Shown here: positions 21,201 through 32,300 of the stretch, one piece after another
How the letters are laid out: every line of letters begins with the position of its first letter
How positions within the stretch are numbered: the first letter of the stretch is position 1
Source: Anthopleura xanthogrammica
Lineage: Eukaryota; Cnidaria; Anthozoa; Actiniaria; Actiniidae
Length of the DNA: 64,000 bases
NCBI GenBank assembly: GCA_964019055.1
Contig: OZ025208.1
Coordinates: 12,273,597-12,337,596, forward strand
Direction of reading: 5' to 3'
Position numbers and translations under genes: made by a program
Notes under the pieces: model-generated
Database searches by the model: none
What the model saw: the letters and a program-made list of their open reading frames with translations, nothing else
What the model was told of the DNA's origin: nothing

Positions 21201-24200
21201 CAGAATTACGACAAGGCCGTTGATTACCTGAAGAAAGCACTAAGTCTGCAAAAGGAACTGGGAGTAAATGACACAGTCGATACAGCTACTTTCCAAAGGA
21301 ACCTTGCAAATATTCTTATCGGGCTTGGAGAGTATGACCAGGCCCTCGAGTACGCTCAGAAATCCTTTGAAATAAGAAATGCGCACCTTGGTGAACATCC
21401 AGAGACCGTGAGGATTCTTTACCTGATTGGAATCATTCATGAATGGAGAACAGATCCTGAAGAAGCTTTACAGAGTTATGAAAAAGCCTTTGTAATGGAG
21501 GAGTCTTTATCTGAAGACAACCATAGTATTGTGAGAAAACTACTGTGTGAAAGACTTGAAGAAATGTGTAAGAAACTGAAGAAGAAAGACAAACTGAAAG
21601 AGTATGGACCAAGAATGGAACAAATTCGAAAGGTAAGGAAATGTTCTTTGTTCAGTTATAAAATAATCGATCATGATAGTCAATAGAGAGACTCAAACTC
21701 CTCCAAACAAAACGGAAGATCCTGAACCAAAGGGATCCCACGGACTGCCTATACTATATTGAATGGTAGTATGCTCTATCCACTGATTTAAGATGTTAAG
21801 CCTGATAATACACTTGCCTCACTGTGGCATATTTCCAGCATCAACACGAGTGAGGGGGAAACGTCTGATCACATGCTCGTGGTGTAGATGCAAATTATAG
21901 TCAAAAAGTTCTTCATGCATGATATTCTAAAATATGGATATATGACTTTCAAACCTCTTATCAAAATTTCAATACTTTTAAAATGTGGAGGGGGAGCAGT
22001 TTTGGGATCGTAGAGCTAAGCCTATCTTTTAATATACAAGTTTCTTTATTATTGCTGGAAAGGAGACTGGTGCTGATGTTGAAAAGGAGACTGGTGCTGA
22101 TGTTGAAAAGGAGACTGGTGCTGATGCTGGAAAGGAGGCTGATGCTGATGCTGGAGAGGGGACTGACATGATAAAACTGTAAGTTTTATGTTTTCGTTTT
22201 CCTTCTGTCGTGTTGCCTTTTTTTCGTTATTAGCAAACAAATGTTTTGTATGTCATTGCTTTCCAGGGACGATAAAGGAGGATACTATGATTTCGCAAGC
22301 GACTACTTTCTTCTTGAAGTTCCACCCAATGCAGTGAAGACGCCAGTCAAAGTCAAGTACAAAGTTGACCCTTGTCTTTGTCAACCGCCTATGGCAGGGA
22401 TAACTACATGTGTAAGTTATTTCTTGGAAATGAGTTCCAGTATGACTGTACAAAATGTGGAACTCAATAAACCTATCACTATGTCTCTAATGCATTCTGG
22501 ACCTGGAAAAGACTATGGTTATAAAACTTCTGTAATGGCCTTCAATCAACACAAATACGTTTGGGAAGAACTAGAAGGTATATCATAAATGTATTTGTTA
22601 TATTTATTTGTATATCATAACATACCTACAACAACAGAGCTCTACCAATAGTGTTCATCTGTTACACACGGCACGGTACACTTCGCCGGCCACTGCATTA
22701 TTAGCTCCTTTGATTTTGTACTCCTCAGCCTAATCTATATTCTATGAAGAAACAGAAAGCATGCGCGTGTAGCTAGTGCTCTCATAATGCACGCTCGTTT
22801 ATCCAGTCAGAAAAGGAGACACAACAGCCATTTTAGAAACAGAAAATGAAACAGCTTTGCCGGTGCCCCAATGAGTGATACTTCACACAGAAAGTGATTT
22901 AACCCTATTCAGACCGGGCCTTTTCGGCGGCCTGGGAGAAAAGAAGTAGTGTAGTGGATTTAATGTTTGATCAAAATAATCACGCTAAAATGGCAAATTT
23001 GATTACTTCTCTTTTGTTCTATCAAAACTACATAGGACTTGCATTTGAACAAGTATCACGAGTCTCGAACCTTGGACGATGCAAAACAGATTTCATTCAA
23101 GTACGCATCAGTAAACTGACTATCTTAGCAGTCGTGACCAGACTCATCACAGATCGATTCCAAGTCACACCCAAAGGTTGTAGTGTCAGGTCTTCTGTAT
23201 GGGAGGATGTCACAGTTGAGTTTCCTGAAGGAGCTGTTGAGAAGACCGTAAAAGGAACCATGAAAGTAAGAAACATTTCCAATAAATAAAGACGTTCTAC
23301 GTATGTTCAGAATCGATGCAATAATGATAGAGCACAGGAGAGAACAACACTCTCAAACAAACTCAACTCACACATGATCTAGCCCGAGCCGGGGCTTTAA
23401 CCCGGAGCACAGTGGTAAGAAGCGAGCGGTAAACCACTATACGCCACGCATGCCCCCTTTTATGTCAAATTTAGTGACCTCGAGACATCCCTTTTTCCTT
23501 TCCAGATTTGAAATCAGCATTAAATTTGAGTTTAAGAAACTTAGATTCAAAAACTTTTTAATGGATTTTCTCAATAGTAGACAGCCACCTTAATCTAATC
23601 GGTTCTTTCAAGTGACGATAGCATTCAGTCAGGCCGAACTGAACATGTTTTGCAAATTAAAATATGTCGTCTTAATCTTAAACATTTTATTCCCTAGCTG
23701 TTACTAATGGCACAGAAGAAGTACCTTGAAAACGATGAGTATGGATATCCGTGCCCAATACTATTGGTGGATGGCTTTGAAAGTATTAATCTCCAAAAAC
23801 CCGTCACCATCACGATGCCACACCCTTGTCCAGCGAAGTATCCTATGAAGAAAGCAAATTTGATGCGTCTTCCAAACGAACCTGAGAAAATTCTTGAAAA
23901 TAAGTGGGAAGACATTACGGACCAGATAATTTATAAAGAGATAAAGAAGGATCAGGAATATTTTGTAGAGCTTCAAGTACAGCATTTTTCATGGTAACGT
24001 ATTGAGCTTGTATGACTACTCTAAAAATGCCAATAGTAAACATCCACAGCAATTCTCCATATATATGCATGCGCCTTGCAATGCGTTTGCAAGGGAGACA
24101 GCCCATTAATAAGAACTGGATTAATTTCTACATTACCACTGTCAGCTTTTATCAAAAAGTCGGTCTTTACGTATCTGTATGCTTTTCTTGTTTTGTTTTC

Positions 24201-27158
24201 AAAGTTCTATTTTTTTTACTTCTAAGGGAGTGGCTTTGGTTGTCATTCGTACCAATGAAGATGCTGAAAAATGTTTTCCAAGATTTAATTTCTTCGCCTC
24301 CCATATTTGTTCGCGTTGGACTTTTCAAAGAGAAAGATGATCAACGACGCCCTGTTAGTATGTTGGAGGCTTTCAAAGTGATCTTAACATGTGTTGTTGC
24401 TAACCATGATGACGGACACATGAAAGAGATGAAAGGTAAACAATATAATCAAAGTACAAACTCTCCAAAATCTTTATTTTTGAGCGCGCGCAAGTCATCT
24501 GGTTTTCTGCCTGCCTGCTCGCCTATTTTTTTCCAACAATCCTTCTGCATATCTCTCTCCTCTCGGCCTCCATGCATGCAGACCATTGTAGATCATTTAA
24601 GTCATAATTCGCCGAACTGAACCAATTTTCAAATCAGTCCTTTTTAATGTAATATGCATGTATTACGTACTTCTGAGTCTATCCGGCCTATGGCTTATGT
24701 AAGAGTGCCATGTTCATAAACAGTCTATAATTCTGTCTACTAGCCGTAAATGTATCTTCTTTTTTTTATCTTTCTCTTAATTTAAGAAACTTACGAACAG
24801 CTGGCTATTGCAACCTCGAGAAAACCAGTGCGACCAGGTGACGAAGCCGTCGTAAAGGTAGAAGGAGACTTTGAGGAAAAAGGCAAAAGAAACGAGGAGG
24901 AAAAACCCACTCTTGTGTAAGTGAAAGTTTTACAGGAATTAAGGCGAAACTTGGTTACGTAGTATTGGACTGCGCGAAAATTTAATTTTACAAAATCTTT
25001 AATTTTTGAAGTAGGCCATTCAAATAGTATAGTTAATACCACGTTACTTAATAGCACGTTATATAGACCATGTTATATAGACACCATGCCCGACTGCTAT
25101 TCTTTGTAAGTATTCACCACTTTCCATACATCGGTTCACTGGTCAAACACAAAGCATTCAATCGAGGCTGCAAGGTTCAAATTTGAATAATCCTTTGAAA
25201 TTACCTTGAAGCCTCGATTAAATGCTTTGTGTGTGACCAGTCAACCAATGTATGGAAAATAGTGAACAGTTCCCTTGCAGCACTTCGGAATGCAGCTCAA
25301 TTTGGAGGATAAAGCAATAGACCTCATCAACTTGGGTGTAATGTTGTCCCATTTCAGACCACGTGTCATTCCCCAGAGTATCATTTCATTGTTTAACGGT
25401 TGCGCATGAGAAGATACATGAATATGGATACAACTCAAACAAAGAATCTTATTCTCAAGAGAATGACACGTGGTCTGAAATGGGACAACATTACACCCAA
25501 GCCGATGAGGTCTATAGGCTCAAATACTCAGCAGATTCTTTTGTTTTGTCCTCCAAATTGAGCAGCTTTGACGTCACGTGAAATACATGGGTCTATATTC
25601 TTGTATATCATTAAATCATCTCCCGTGGGATTATGTTGCCATTTGAGTAGACCTCTTTAGCTAAGACGTAATGTTTTCCTATTTCAGACCACGTGTCATT
25701 CCATAGGGTATCACTTCGCATGAGAAGACATGGATAAAACTATAAGCTTATTCTCAAGAGAATGACACGTGTTCGGAAATGGGAACACCTATTGGCGCTT
25801 TTATTCCAGATGTTAGAATAAATGATTGGATTTTATAAATCATATAAATTTAATTTTAATTAATATATAAATTAGATTTTATAAATTTTGGCAATAAATC
25901 TAAGGTATTTGTTTATGTAAACAATGGAGCGCAGTACATTTTAGTTGACTAGGATTCTAATAAGTAATTTCAAATTTTCCTATAGATTTGTAAAAGACGG
26001 AAAGCCGTTTGGCGAAGCAGAGCTAAATGTCTGTCGAAAGAAAGATGACATTCAGAACGAAAACGACAGGAATAGAGAACTCATTATCTCACTTTACAAA
26101 GAAATGGACGAGCTTCAGTTTTTGTGCAAACTTTCCACTTGTGAAACAAGAGGCATTGAGGTATACCTGAAATAAATGAACAATATATAATCATGATTAT
26201 TTCTTTCCATCCTTTTTTTCTTTCTTCCTTATTTGCTTGCTTCCTTACTTTTTCCCGAATGGTTCCTTAATTACTTGTTTATTTGCTTGCTTGTTTAATT
26301 TCGTCCACCCATCCATCCATCCTCTTCCTTTCATCCTTGTTAGTTTGTCTCTTTCAATGTTTCCATTCATGACCATGTGTTTACTTGTTTTCATTTCAGG
26401 AGACCTTATGTCATCATAGAGTGTATAAGATGCGCAGAACGTCTCCCAGAGGTTATTTCGTAATCGTCAATGTCAACAAGTTTGACTCATCAACCGGTTT
26501 TCAGGAACGTACGGGCTCTGACCAAGATGTGCAAAACCTAGAATCTGTATTCAAAGATTTACTAGGTTTTGAAGTTAAACTTCTATGTGATGATCCAAAT
26601 GCTCAAGCGATTCTAGACAATATTTACGATATTTCCGAAAGGGATTTCTCCAATCACGATTGTTTTGGTTTATGTGTCATGAGTCATGGTAATGACAACT
26701 GTTTTTACGGTTCAGACGGAGAAAGAATTACATGGTCTACGATCCTTAGCTTGTTTTATAAAAACATGGGTCCTAGTCTTAAGGACAAGCCAAAATTGTT
26801 TTTTCTCCAAGCATGTCGGTTTGCTGCTAAAATTAAACACGAAATAGGGGCTGAACAGCAACCATCCCCTCCAATCACCTACTTGACTTCTGTCGTCCAA
26901 GATACACTAGTAGTACATAGCTGTTTTCAAGGTCATGAATCATTTCGTGATGAACAGGATGGGACTTTTTTTATTCAAAGTCTCGTAAAAGTATTAAAAG
27001 AAAATGTAAACAACGAGGACATGTCGAGTATGGTAACCATGGTTACTGACGAGTTAGCCACCCAATTGGGACCAAAGCAAGTGCCGCAAACGCTTAGCAC
27101 ATTAAGAAAAAAGCTTTACTTCAAACCAGAAATGAAGTTTCGACATTTTTATACATGA
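18265..27158 (+). CDS. NLR-type NB-ARC/TPR/ZU5-ZU5-UPA/caspase protein, copy B (complete, 1606 aa)
   Basis: Exons: 18265-19846, 20620-21632, 22063-22178, 22267-22577, 23036-23265, 23698-23993, 24227-24435, 24787-24916, 25986-26160, 26400-27158; the total is a multiple of three with no internal stop. Domains: residues 5-90 death-fold, DED-like; NB-ARC about 110-430 with P-loop GDSGVGKT (128-135), Walker B LLILDNVE (about 196-203), VILTSR, and MHD-like YDLHALFREF (about 408); TPRs about 560-850; Asp/Glu linker 866-904; ZU5a 905-1007; ZU5b 1008-1181; HFSW at 1180-1183; UPA 1182-1354; caspase 1355-1606. NB-ARC proteins switch by nucleotide exchange and oligomerise. ZU5-UPA in PIDD and NLRP1 self-cleaves before Ser of HFS/FS. 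A sensor that clusters and releases a UPA-caspase fragment in the cytoplasm is therefore inferred. An in-frame TAA immediately upstream fixes the ATG. Exons 1-2 are closest to copy A, caspase exon closest to copy C. Confidence 0.9.
22063..22178 (+). repeat. In-frame 24-bp coding repeat in the linker exon of copy B
   Basis: Three imperfect copies of gagactggtgctgatgttgaaaag-type units encode ETGADVEK repeated in register, followed by DADAGEGTD. Copies A and C have only DADA-type remnants in the same exon. The linker joins the TPR array to ZU5a, and its Asp residues are potential caspase sites (inference). Confidence 0.8.
23370..23460 (-). repeat. tRNA-derived SINE-like fragment in copy B intron 5
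   Basis: On the minus strand it reads ggcgtatagtggtttaccgc, like a tRNA A-box region, then ccgggttaaagcc, like a B-box. Flanking sequence does not form a full tRNA cloverleaf, so this is a SINE head rather than a functional tRNA. Confidence 0.45.
23983..23993 (+). other. Candidate autoproteolysis site HF|SW, copy B
   Basis: Codons cat ttt tca tg(g) encode H1180 F1181 S1182 W1183 at the end of ZU5b, with the Trp split by the intron. Human PIDD and the NLRP1/CARD8 FIIND cleave themselves before Ser in an HFS/FS motif at the same ZU5-UPA boundary; the following WLWL resembles the PIDD UPA start. Activity is inferred. Confidence 0.7.
25115..25265. mobile_element. Fold-back element in copy B intron 8
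   Basis: Arms ttccatacatcggttcactg and its near complement (cagtcaaccaatgtatggaa) and aagcattcaatcgaggct / agcctcgattaaatgctt enclose a short loop. Confidence 0.7.
25266..25800. mobile_element. Palindromic MITE-like elements in copy B intron 8
   Basis: 25266-25580 is a long palindrome with arms gtcccatttcagaccacgtg / cacgtggtctgaaatgggac and tgcagctcaatttggagga / tcctccaaattgagcagc. A second partial inverted pair (atttcagaccacgtgtcatt / aatgacacgtgttcggaaat) follows at 25680-25785. The end block tcctccaaattgagc also occurs at 35008-35115 and 53660-53770, so this is a dispersed family. Confidence 0.65.
26400..27158 (+). other. Caspase exon of copy B
   Basis: Single exon holding both subunits. 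p20: PRGYFVIVNVNKF start, catalytic His1450 in VMSHGND, catalytic Cys1493 in LQACRFAA, where the usual QACRG Gly is Phe. p10: DTLVVHSCFQGHESFR (Arg of the S1-pocket SxR motif present) and DGTFFIQSLVKVL. The His-Cys spacing of 43 is normal. The inter-subunit linker (AAKIKHEIGAEQQPSPPITY) has no Asp, unlike copy C. Confidence 0.88.
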
Positions 27159-27273
27159 AACGATCGTTTTGGATGAACAATCTGTAAATATTCATTGAAA
27201 CTTTATTCGCCATCTTGTCAACAATCTTAACCTTTTATTTCCTTTAACATTGAATAGATAGAATTTAATAGAA

Positions 27274-27310
<37 letters not shown>

Positions 27311-27954
27311 ACAGTTCTAGGGCACCACAACTGGGTCTCAGTGCCCTCACAATCACGAAACAATAAAACTAGTAAATAAAAAAAAATAAAATAAAATAAA
27401 ATAAAATAAAAAAATCCTCGATAATAAAAAACTCAACGAAGCTAAAACTAATTGAAACTAGATATGAAGGCCAAATTATAAATAGACTGATGATAATACG
27501 ATAATAAATAAAACTCTACGAAATTCAAACTCATAAAGAAAGTTGGATGAGCAGGCTAGGTATACACCTATTTCCGTCACATAACGCCGATAACGGGAGA
27601 CCCGGAACGGCCGATCCAAGGCCACCAGGAATCGACGATGTCACAAGTACATAAAACTGACCCATGATTTTCAAAACTAGAATGACTTTTATTCTGTGCA
27701 GGGAATATTTAAAAAAATATACAACGTTTCTATATCAGGTTATACCAAGGAAAAGATTTGGCCATCTTTCTCCATACGCCAGAGAAATTGCTATCTAGTT
27801 CAATTTCTGTTATTATAGAGGAATGATCACTGATGTGTGTTAGCCTCACTGACGACCCTGAGGATGAGTACGAGGATGAGTTTACAAACTTTAAAAAAAC
27901 GTCGAGTTGAAAAGATTCAATCATCGAAGCTAAGACCGAAGGGTGATCTGGGTA
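27159..27954. other. Copy B 3' flank
   Basis: Contains a (aat)n microsatellite at 27272-27308, (aaaat)n at 27383-27412 and candidate polyadenylation hexamers (aataaa near 27362). A minus-strand open stretch (27924-27730) ending in SDHSSIITEIE could be LINE endonuclease debris but is too weak to call. Confidence 0.45.
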
Positions 27955-28700
27955 ATTATAATTTATAATTTATAATTTAATAATTTATAGAGCGCTTTAA
28001 TCTAAATTCTAAAGCGCTTAACAACATGCAAAGTATAAGATATATATAATAGTTATTAACAATAATTATTAACAATAATAAGAATTAAAGATATTATACA
28101 AAATGAAAAGTTCATAAAAAGGCAGACCTAAATAAAAAAGTTTTTAAATTAGTCTTAGGGAGCATTCATTTTTTAGGAGGGGGGGGGGGGGTGGGGCGAA
28201 GGAATTAGAGGAATCAAATGGAAAAAAAATGCTAGCCCCCATGGTAAAGAATTGAATATTTCGATAACCCCCCCCCCCCCCCCCCCACTTCCAAATATAA
28301 AAATTTTCTAGCCCCCACCCCCCCCCCCCCTCCAGAAAAAGACTAAAAACAAAAAACACTGTATTTTTATTCATGACCCCCCTGGTTCTACATTCAAAAA
28401 AATGTGACCCCCCCTTTTTATCTAGTAATTTTTTAATGACCCCCCCTAATTCCTCCGCCCCCCCCCCCCTCCTAAAAAATGAATGCTCCCTTAAAGCTGT
28501 TTAGATTATTGCTTTCTTTGATATATTGTGGAAGGCTGTTCCATATCTTTGGGGCAGCAACTGCGAATGCACGGTCTCCAAAGGTTTTACATTTAGTTCT
28601 AGGGATCTTGAGAAGTTGCTGATTATCACTACGAAGTGCGTAGCGACAAGGTGTTTGTTCAGTGATTAGTTTACATATGTAAGATGGAGCCATTCAAATG
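27955..28700 (-). mobile_element. LINE 3' end interrupted by a miniature element
   Basis: The minus strand from 28693 encodes a LINE C-terminus (RYALRSDNQQLLKIPRTK..., FAVAAPKIWNSLP). Its frame runs into an insert at 28490 and resumes at 28154 in frame to a nearby stop, followed by a 3' tail ending in (ttataa)n at 27955-27990. A related tail is at 38030-38120. Confidence 0.7.
28158..28490. mobile_element. MITE with poly-C/poly-G tracts and TTA target duplication
   Basis: Terminal inverted repeats gggagcattcattttttagg / cctaaaaaatgaatgctccc with TTA on both sides (28155-28157, 28491-28493). The interior holds several C/G homopolymers of 10-15 bases. It sits inside the LINE remnant, so it inserted later. 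Confidence 0.8.
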
Positions 28701-29103
28701 CAGCTAGCTCTTGAACATTGATTCAAGTTCCCAATGCAAACAATCCATTTTGTCACTCTTCAATCATGCATGTGTCTGTATGCAAACACTCTAAAAATGC
28801 CAAGGATCTCGACTACCCAGAATACCCGGTATTAGAAGTAGAAACAAGTTATCGAGAGGGGTCTGATTAGGACTGAATAGAATCATTCAAAAATACAACA
28901 GGGAATTTAAAAGTACCTCTTGAATTATGTAATTATCTCATTGTAGTTTTTCAGAACTGAGAAAAAAGGAGGAAAATTTCCATCATTCAACTTGTTTATT
29001 GGTTCGTATTTCTGACAAGTTTGATAAACCGAATTAATCAGGAGATGTTGTTATCCACAAATTTAAATTATGATTCAGCTACAACTGAGTAGTTCGATCA
29101 AAA
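28701..29103. other. Intergenic stretch upstream of copy C
   Basis: AT-rich, no exon, repeat or motif recognised. Confidence 0.5.
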
Positions 29104-29376
29104 TCTACTTGCTCTTTTAATTATAAAACCAATATGTAATCGAGACACGCGTCATGTACTAGACGGAAGTAATAGATCATCATGACCACCTGTAGTGGAT
29201 GGCGTGACGTTTCTTGGAGCGAAATCAATATTTACATAGATCAAGCACGCGTCTACTGAAATTGTTATTCATACAAATGCAAGATGGCGCTCAAGGTTCA
29301 GTAATCTTTTGGATTCTGTGAGAGTACACTTTACATATAGAATTTTTAGGCAAAATACAACTCAGTTCACAAAAAA
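29104..29376 (+). promoter_or_regulatory. Conserved 5' flank / putative promoter of copy C
   Basis: Aligns with 17968-18264. It keeps cacctgtagtggatggcgtg with the following acgtt, acatagatcaagcacgcgtc, aagatggcgctcaaggttca and ttggattctgt. The octamer of copy B is atacaaat here. Conservation limited to this block suggests shared promoter/5' UTR. Confidence 0.6.
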
Positions 29377-32300
29377 ATGGCAGAGGTTGACGTCTTTCCA
29401 GCATCATTCAAATCACTTTTAGGTCAAATTTCCATAAAGTTTGATCAAGCCGAAGCAGCAGATGTCGTCCATGAACTGAGAAGACTCTATCCAAACAGAA
29501 AAGATTCCTTCGATAAAACTGACTTATGTGGAGCCTTGCAACAACTCTATGAACTGGGAGCGATTGATGATGATGGAGATCAGAAATTATTGCAAATATT
29601 GACCGGGAAAACATCGAAGAACAAAGAAATTGTGAAATTACTTACTGCATACAAAGAAGCTTCTTCGTCACGCACAGATGATTTTGTCGGTAGGGATGTT
29701 GATGTGGATAACATTCTAAAGCTTGTAACGATGGAAAATGGTCGCGTACCTGGAGTAAACTTGTTCGGAGACTCAGGAGTGGGAAAGACGACTTTGGCCA
29801 AAGAAGTTTCTAAAAAGTTAGAGAAAGACTTTGTACCGTTCATCATTGATCTGAGAGGTACAAAAGATACAAACACTGTCTATTTCCAAGTACTCGAGAC
29901 GTTTGAGCTAACACCATGGGACTACAGCAAGGAAAGAATCTACACGCATCTTCAAAATTTAACAACTAAAACCCTCTTAATTCTTGATAATGTTGAACAG
30001 TTCCTTGCAAGTAAGAATGAAGTTGATGAAAAGAGAAGAAAAGAATTTTTGGAATTTCTTAGAACCATGATGAGTTCTGAAGCAAGTCAGAGAGGAAGCT
30101 TGAGGGTGATTCTTACCTCGAGAATACAAATAAAGGACGTCATGTTGGAGGATATACGGTTCAAAGAATATGAACTTAAGCCGTTAGCCAAGGAAGCTTC
30201 CAGACAGTTGATGAGTTGGAGACTAAAAGATAAAACTGATGTTGAGCAGGATAAAGCACTGATTCAAGTTGCTGATCTTTGCCGTAATACACCCTACCTA
30301 CTTAAAGGAGTAGAGCAATTACTGCGGCAAAATTACTCAAAACCTTCGGAGGTGCTGCATAAAGTGAATTCCTTGAAAAATAAGGGAGTACCAGAACGAT
30401 TCGCTTCTATCAGTGCATTGTTTGATTCTCTACCAAACGATCACCTGAAACAAGTTGCTGTGAAGATTTCCTTTCTCCGTCGTCCTTTCTCTGTGTCCAC
30501 TGCAATGAAAATTGCTGAGATCTCCTCAGATTATGATGCAGAGCTTGAGCTTGAAATGTTAGCAATACACAAAATCATCACAGCAGAAGACGTGACGGAA
30601 AAGAAATCAAACGAATCGAAGAGGAAGTATGACCTCCATGCACTGTTCAGAGAGTTTGTTACTTCGTATCTGTGTAAAGATCCTGTCTACAAAGATGGGT
30701 ACGAGAAAGCAGAAAACCAGTTCGCTGAGCACTTTTCCAAGAAATTTAGCCAACTTGGAAAGAATTTAGATAAAGATTTTGTTGGTACATACAAAGAGCT
30801 TGAAGAAGACAAAGCCAATCTAGAATTATCAATTGACCTTACAACCCGGAAGGAAATGCTTGACTTAATTCTCCAATCTAATGATGTTAAGGAGACAGGA
30901 AGCGTAGCTATACTGTTTGAGGCATTCAAGAGTGTTAAAGAGATAAGAAAGCTTTTTGGTGAATGGGCAAAGATTGTGGAAAAGCAAGGTATACATCATC
31001 CTTATTTTGATCTATTGTATGAGCGTGCGTGATATACTGGCTATAGCTCTATCGCCCTGCCTGGTTAGAACTCGGATTAAGCCAGTTTTAGGGCAGGGCG
31101 ATAGAGGTATAACTCAAAGGTCAGCTAAGATTTCTTTACTTTATTTCACATTTTGACGATTTTATTGAGGTTTTTTATAGATCCCCATACATTTTCTTAT
31201 AATATGACACCACAGAAACCCAGCTTGGGCTACCTGTGGTGATATGTGGCTTCATTTCATTGCCGTATTTTGTATCTCACTCTTCCCTCAAAAAAAACAA
31301 AAAAAAACAAAATGAACGGTAAGGTATGCAATAAAAATTATCAAAAATTATTAAAAATTATTAAGCTATCTTTTTCCCCACAGGAAGCTGGTTATACAGT
31401 GCTAATTTTAGATGTTGGGAGTCTATCCAGTTGGCTGACATGGAGGGAACAAAAAGGGCTTGTGAGGCACTGAAAAGAGCTAAAATGTCGCTTGCAAAAG
31501 CCATGTTAATATCAACGCCTGAGGAGGTGAAGACTGTAAAAGGATTATGCAAGTACTGCAGTGGACGAATAAAGTGCATGACCAGTGCAAACCTTATTGA
31601 TAAATCGAGTAAAATAGAAAAGGAGCGGCTTCTCGCACAAGCACTTCTTGATTTAAATGAGTCACTTGCCATACACAAGGAGGTCTACGGTGATCATACT
31701 CTTACTGCAAGGACATTAAATCTCATTGGAAATTGCTACATGGAATGTGGTAAGCCAAAAGAGGCATTGACGTTTTACCAGCGAGCCATGGACATGAAGA
31801 TCAAACTCGTTGGCAGTGAGAAACATTTCGATATACCAACATATTATAATCAGCTGTCACAGGTCTATGAAGCACTTGGTAAGGAAGAAACGACTCCTCA
31901 ACGAAATTACGAGAAGGCCGCGGAAAACATAAAGAAAGCATTACGTCTGCAAGAGGAACTCGGAGTAAACGACACGGTCAACACAGCTACTTTTCAAAGG
32001 AATTTTGCAAATATTCTTATCGGACTTGAAAAAAATGACGAAGCCCTCGAATATGCCCAGAAATCCTTCAAGATAAGAAACGCACACCTTGGTAAACACC
32101 CAGAGACTGTGAGGATTTTGTACCTGATTGGGGCCATTCATGAACATAAAGGAAACAGTGAAGCAGCTCTACGAAGTTATGAAGAAGCTTTTGTAATGGA
32201 GGAGTCTTTACCTGAAGACAACCACAGTGTTGTGAGAAAACGACTTTGTAATAAAATTAAAGGATTGTGTCTGGACCTGGACGAGAAAGAGAAACTAGAA

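Noticed and set aside
27730..27924. Minus-strand ORF with SDHSSIITEIEL as a LINE endonuclease
   Set aside because: Only a few residues resemble an endonuclease motif; too short and isolated to call.
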